Positions 6,371-8,566 of a stretch of 8,566 nt of DNA are shown piece after piece. The notes under the pieces were generated by a model that saw only the letters and a list, made by a program, of their open reading frames with translations, ran no database searches and had not been told where the DNA came from. This DNA is from Verrucomicrobiota bacterium (lineage in GTDB: Bacteria; Verrucomicrobiota; Verrucomicrobiia; Verrucomicrobiales; DEV007): NCBI GenBank assembly GCA_027618625.1, contig JAQCER010000090.1:1-8566 (forward strand). Direction: 5' to 3'. The position numbers and the translations under genes are program-made. Position 1 is the stretch's first letter, and each line of letters starts with the position of its first letter.

Positions 6371-6388
6371 GCGCTGTCACGGCAGCGC
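6371..6388 (+). other. Hairpin just upstream of the permease start codon
   Basis: GCGCTG (6371-6376) and CAGCGC (6383-6388) form a perfect 6-bp GC-rich stem with loop TCACGG. It ends 11 bases before the ATG at 6400, where a Shine-Dalgarno sequence would normally lie and none is seen. It could influence translation initiation or be part of an operator with the palindrome five bases upstream. Confidence 0.35.
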
Positions 6389-6399
6389 ACTCCGAATCG

Positions 6400-7170
6400 A
6401 TGAGTCTGCGCGCAGCCAGCAATTCGTCAAAGACCCGTTGGTTCCTCAACGTTGCGGCAGCCCTGTTACTACTTGCAGCAGTCGTCGCCTTTTTCTGGTT
6501 CGCCTTCACCAGCCTCAGCTACACGTGGAATTGGGAACGGCTGTGGGACTATCGGAAGCCGCTCTTCCGTGGTTGGCTCTTTACGATTTTCATTTCGACT
6601 GTGGCGCTCGTCGCGAGTGTCGCCCTCGGAATTCTGCTGGTGTTAGGGCAACGCTCCGGGATCCTTGCGCTCATTGGTCTGTGCCGTGGCTACGTGGAGC
6701 TCATCCGCGGCACTCCCCTGCTGGTGCAGATCCTGATCATGAACTACGTGATCTTTGCCGAAAGCAGGAACTCCACACTGGTGGGGATCATCGCCTTGTC
6801 CTGCTTCTCGGCGGCCTATCTCGCGGAGATCTTCCGCGGCGGGATCGACAGCGTTGCCCGCACACAGATCGATGCCGCGCGCGCAGTGGGATTCACCGGC
6901 CCGCAGATCTACCGATTCGTAATTTTTCCTCAGGCAATGCGGCGGGTACTTCCGGGCATTGCCGGCGAGTTGGTCAATCTCATCAAGAATTCGTCACTGC
7001 TGATGGTGATCAGTATTGGCGAGTTCACCAAGGAGACCTACGACTTCTTCAGCAGCACCTACAAAGGCTTCGAAGGCTTCATCCTGCTCGGCTTCGGCTA
7101 CCTGTTGCTGACATTGCCGGTCACTTATCTTACCTACTATCTGGAGAAGAAGTTCCGCTATGAAAGTTGA
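6400..7170 (+). CDS. Polar amino acid ABC transporter permease (HisM/GlnP type)
   Basis: This encodes a 256-residue inner-membrane permease of the polar amino acid uptake (PAAT, His/Glu/Gln/Arg/opine) family, slightly longer than the usual 220-240 because of its N-terminus. Hydrophobic segments are visible at about 14-36, 59-82, 88-120 and 126-145, with the last at 234-252. RGTPLLVQ at 103-110 is a family hallmark. The cytoplasmic EAA loop, which docks on the ATPase, spans about 143-177: EIFRGGIDSV, then DAARAVG, ending IFP. It is followed by VNLIKNSSLL. The start is the ATG at 6400, without a visible Shine-Dalgarno sequence. The 3' end overlaps the ATPase gene by 11 bases, indicating translational coupling. 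Only one permease gene is present, so the transporter probably uses a homodimer. No periplasmic binding protein gene is adjacent, so the substrate cannot be named. Confidence 0.93.
   Translation: MSLRAASNSSKTRWFLNVAAALLLLAAVVAFFWFAFTSLSYTWNWERLWDYRKPLFRGWLFTIFISTVALVASVALGILLVLGQRSGILALIGLCRGYVELIRGTPLLVQILIMNYVIFAESRNSTLVGIIALSCFSAAYLAEIFRGGIDSVARTQIDAARAVGFTGPQIYRFVIFPQAMRRVLPGIAGELVNLIKNSSLLMVISIGEFTKETYDFFSSTYKGFEGFILLGFGYLLLTLPVTYLTYYLEKKFRYES
7143..7149 (+). promoter_or_regulatory. Ribosome binding site for the ABC ATPase gene
   Basis: GGAGAAG lies ten bases before the ATG at 7160, within the 3' end of the permease gene. It supports initiation there and an 11-base overlap between the two coding regions. 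Confidence 0.5.
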
Positions 7171-7894
7171 ACTCAGTGACATCATCCGACGTTATGGGGA
7201 AGCACAGGCCTTGCGCGGTGTCACCTTTTCCCATGCCGCCGAAATTCGCGCACTGGTGCTGATTGGCCCTTCGGGAGGAGGCAAATCGACACTGCTCCGG
7301 CTGCTCGGCGGACTGGAGGCGCCGGATGGTGGTACTGTTAGAGTGAATGGCCGGGAATTGCCCGCCCACGAACACGGCCTGCACGCCTACCGCCGCATGA
7401 ACGGCTTCCTCTTCCAGTCGTTCAACCTTTTCCCCCACTACAGCGCACTGCGCAATATCACGCTGCCCCTCGAAGTGGTGCACGGCATGACGCCCGAAGA
7501 AGCTCAGGAGAAAGCGGAATCGGGCCTGCGAAGATTCGGGCTCTACGAGCATCGCGAGAAGCGTCCCTTTGAGCTGTCGGGAGGCCAGCAGCAACGCGTT
7601 GGATTAGTGCGCGCCATTTCGTCGAAACCAGCACTACTCCTGCTCGACGAGCCAACATCGGCGCTGGATCCAGAGATGACTGCGGAGGTGCTGGACGTCA
7701 TCAAGGAACTCAACGAGGAAGGCCAGGACATCATCCTTTCGACTCACGAAATGGGCTTCGCCCGGGCAGTCGCAGACCACGTGTTGTTTCTGGCAGAGGG
7801 AAAAATTGTCGAACAGGCGCCCGGCTCAGGTGTCTTTGATAATCCGCAGTCCGAACAGGCGCAGCGCTTCCTGTCGCGCGTGATGCAGTATTGA
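7160..7894 (+). CDS. Polar amino acid ABC transporter ATP-binding protein (GlnQ/HisP type)
   Basis: This is the cytoplasmic ATPase that powers the permease encoded just upstream. Its 244 residues match the usual 240-250 of GlnQ/HisP. All ABC motifs are present: Walker A GPSGGGKST at 36-44, Q-loop Gln86 in FLFQSFNLFPHYSALRNI, signature LSGGQQQR at 139-146, Walker B LLLLDEPTSALDPEM with Glu164, and switch His196 in STHEMGFAR. The FNLFPH, ALDPEM and THEMGFA strings are characteristic of the polar amino acid subfamily. After the signature, VGLVRAISSKP replaces the more common IARALA.xP, a mild change. The frame overlaps the permease by 11 bases and the next gene starts after a single spacer base, so all three are likely on one mRNA. 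The specific amino acid cannot be deduced. Confidence 0.95.
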   Translation: MKVELSDIIRRYGEAQALRGVTFSHAAEIRALVLIGPSGGGKSTLLRLLGGLEAPDGGTVRVNGRELPAHEHGLHAYRRMNGFLFQSFNLFPHYSALRNITLPLEVVHGMTPEEAQEKAESGLRRFGLYEHREKRPFELSGGQQQRVGLVRAISSKPALLLLDEPTSALDPEMTAEVLDVIKELNEEGQDIILSTHEMGFARAVADHVLFLAEGKIVEQAPGSGVFDNPQSEQAQRFLSRVMQY

Positions 7895-7895
7895 T

Positions 7896-8566
7896 ATGAG
7901 CGTTTCCAGTTCCATCGTCCGCAAAAAGGAAAGCTGGCTGGGAGTGAGCCTCACGGCGCTAGGGTGCGCGCTGTTTCTGACCTGGTGGTTCTGGCCCAGC
8001 GAGGACAAGGAGGTAGCACGAAAACGTCAGGCCACTCCAGAAAATTTCCTGCAAGCCGCACTGGAAGCACGGGAAGCAGGCAATCCCGAAAACAGCGCGG
8101 CGCTTGACGCAGAGCTGCTAGTGCTCGCCTTGCAGGCCAGTCTCTCGGGTGTCGATGGGCTGGATGAGAAGATTCGCATTTCGATGGATGATCCCGCTTT
8201 GAAAGACCTTATCGCAAGATTCAATGAGCCGCAGCCTCAGACCGCTTCCATCGCCACGGAATCTCCGGCAACCGATGCATTGGATACACTGTTAGAGGAA
8301 GGCAAAGTCGATGCCGCAATGGAGACTGCTGCTGCGATGGACCACGATGCCAAAACTCGGGCGATGTTGAAAATCGCGAGCTTCCTCACGCAGAGCGGTG
8401 AAATCGAGCGTGCGCGTACACTGGTGTCTGAGCAAGCGGGCAGCTTGCCGGCAGACGATGTTGATCTGCAGATCCAACTCGCAGCGCTCCACGGTCAATG
8501 GGGAGACTATGCTGGCGCCGAGACTGCACTCAAAGCCGCTGCAACGGCTGCGACTTCAGCCGACCA
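7896..8566 (+). CDS. Membrane-anchored helical-repeat protein, unknown function (3' end outside window)
   Basis: An uninterrupted frame runs from the ATG at 7896 to the window edge, giving at least 223 residues with no stop. I do not recognise the family. A basic N-terminus (VRKKE at 8-12) precedes one hydrophobic segment at about 14-33 (rich in Leu, Ala, Trp), fitting a single-pass anchor with the rest in the periplasm, or an uncleaved signal sequence; no lipobox is evident. The remainder is Ala/Glu/Leu-rich and apparently alpha-helical. Pairs of amphipathic helices, for example EEGKVDAAMETAAAMD (134-149) followed by QSGEIERARTL (166-176) and GDYAGAETAL (203-212), resemble TPR or TPR-like repeats. 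The gap to the ATPase stop is one base, so it is probably co-transcribed with the importer. It does not look like a substrate-binding protein. No Shine-Dalgarno sequence precedes the ATG. Confidence 0.75.
   Translation, partial: MSVSSSIVRKKESWLGVSLTALGCALFLTWWFWPSEDKEVARKRQATPENFLQAALEAREAGNPENSAALDAELLVLALQASLSGVDGLDEKIRISMDDPALKDLIARFNEPQPQTASIATESPATDALDTLLEEGKVDAAMETAAAMDHDAKTRAMLKIASFLTQSGEIERARTLVSEQAGSLPADDVDLQIQLAALHGQWGDYAGAETALKAAATAATSAD

Overview
The window reads as about 8.6 kb of ordinary chromosome from a moderately GC-rich, LPS-bearing Gram-negative bacterium. Every gene I can support lies on the + strand. I infer a member of the Verrucomicrobia or a close PVC relative. The reasons are an LptA-like/LptB pair, a TIGR03790-family exported protein (a family I associate with Verrucomicrobia, Planctomycetes and some Myxococcota), RecN with slightly non-consensus motifs, and few Shine-Dalgarno sequences. 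This assignment rests on gene content only; no rRNA or other marker is present.

Layout. Bases 1-157 are the tail of an OstA/LptA-like protein whose C-terminus is clearly paralogous to the next gene. Bases 163-840 encode a secreted OstA/LptA-like protein, and 925-1767 encode LptB, the ATPase of the LPS transport machine. Together these look like the 3' part of an LPS-export cluster. Next come a PhnP-like metallo-beta-lactamase-fold hydrolase (1909-2691) and a large exported TIGR03790-family protein with a polyproline tail (about 2705-4354). A 275-base non-coding gap then leads to recN (4630-6294). A 105-base gap packed with inverted repeats separates recN from a polar amino-acid ABC importer: permease 6400-7170, then ATPase 7160-7894, overlapping by 11 bases. 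One base further on, a membrane-anchored helical-repeat protein of unknown function begins and runs off the end of the window.

Functional sense. The window appears to hold four units: LPS transport (periplasmic bridge plus ATPase); a hydrolase with an exported protein of unknown role; the RecN double-strand-break repair protein with its own upstream region; and a tightly coupled amino-acid importer with a possible third gene in the same transcript. No substrate-binding protein for the importer is visible. No tRNA, rRNA, CRISPR array, insertion sequence or phage gene was seen. I did not find a clearly new multi-gene system. The best leads are the tandem LptA paralogs, the palindrome cluster at 6320-6388, the TIGR03790 protein as a possibly catalytically dead caspase-like fold, and a degenerate LexA-like site upstream of recN.
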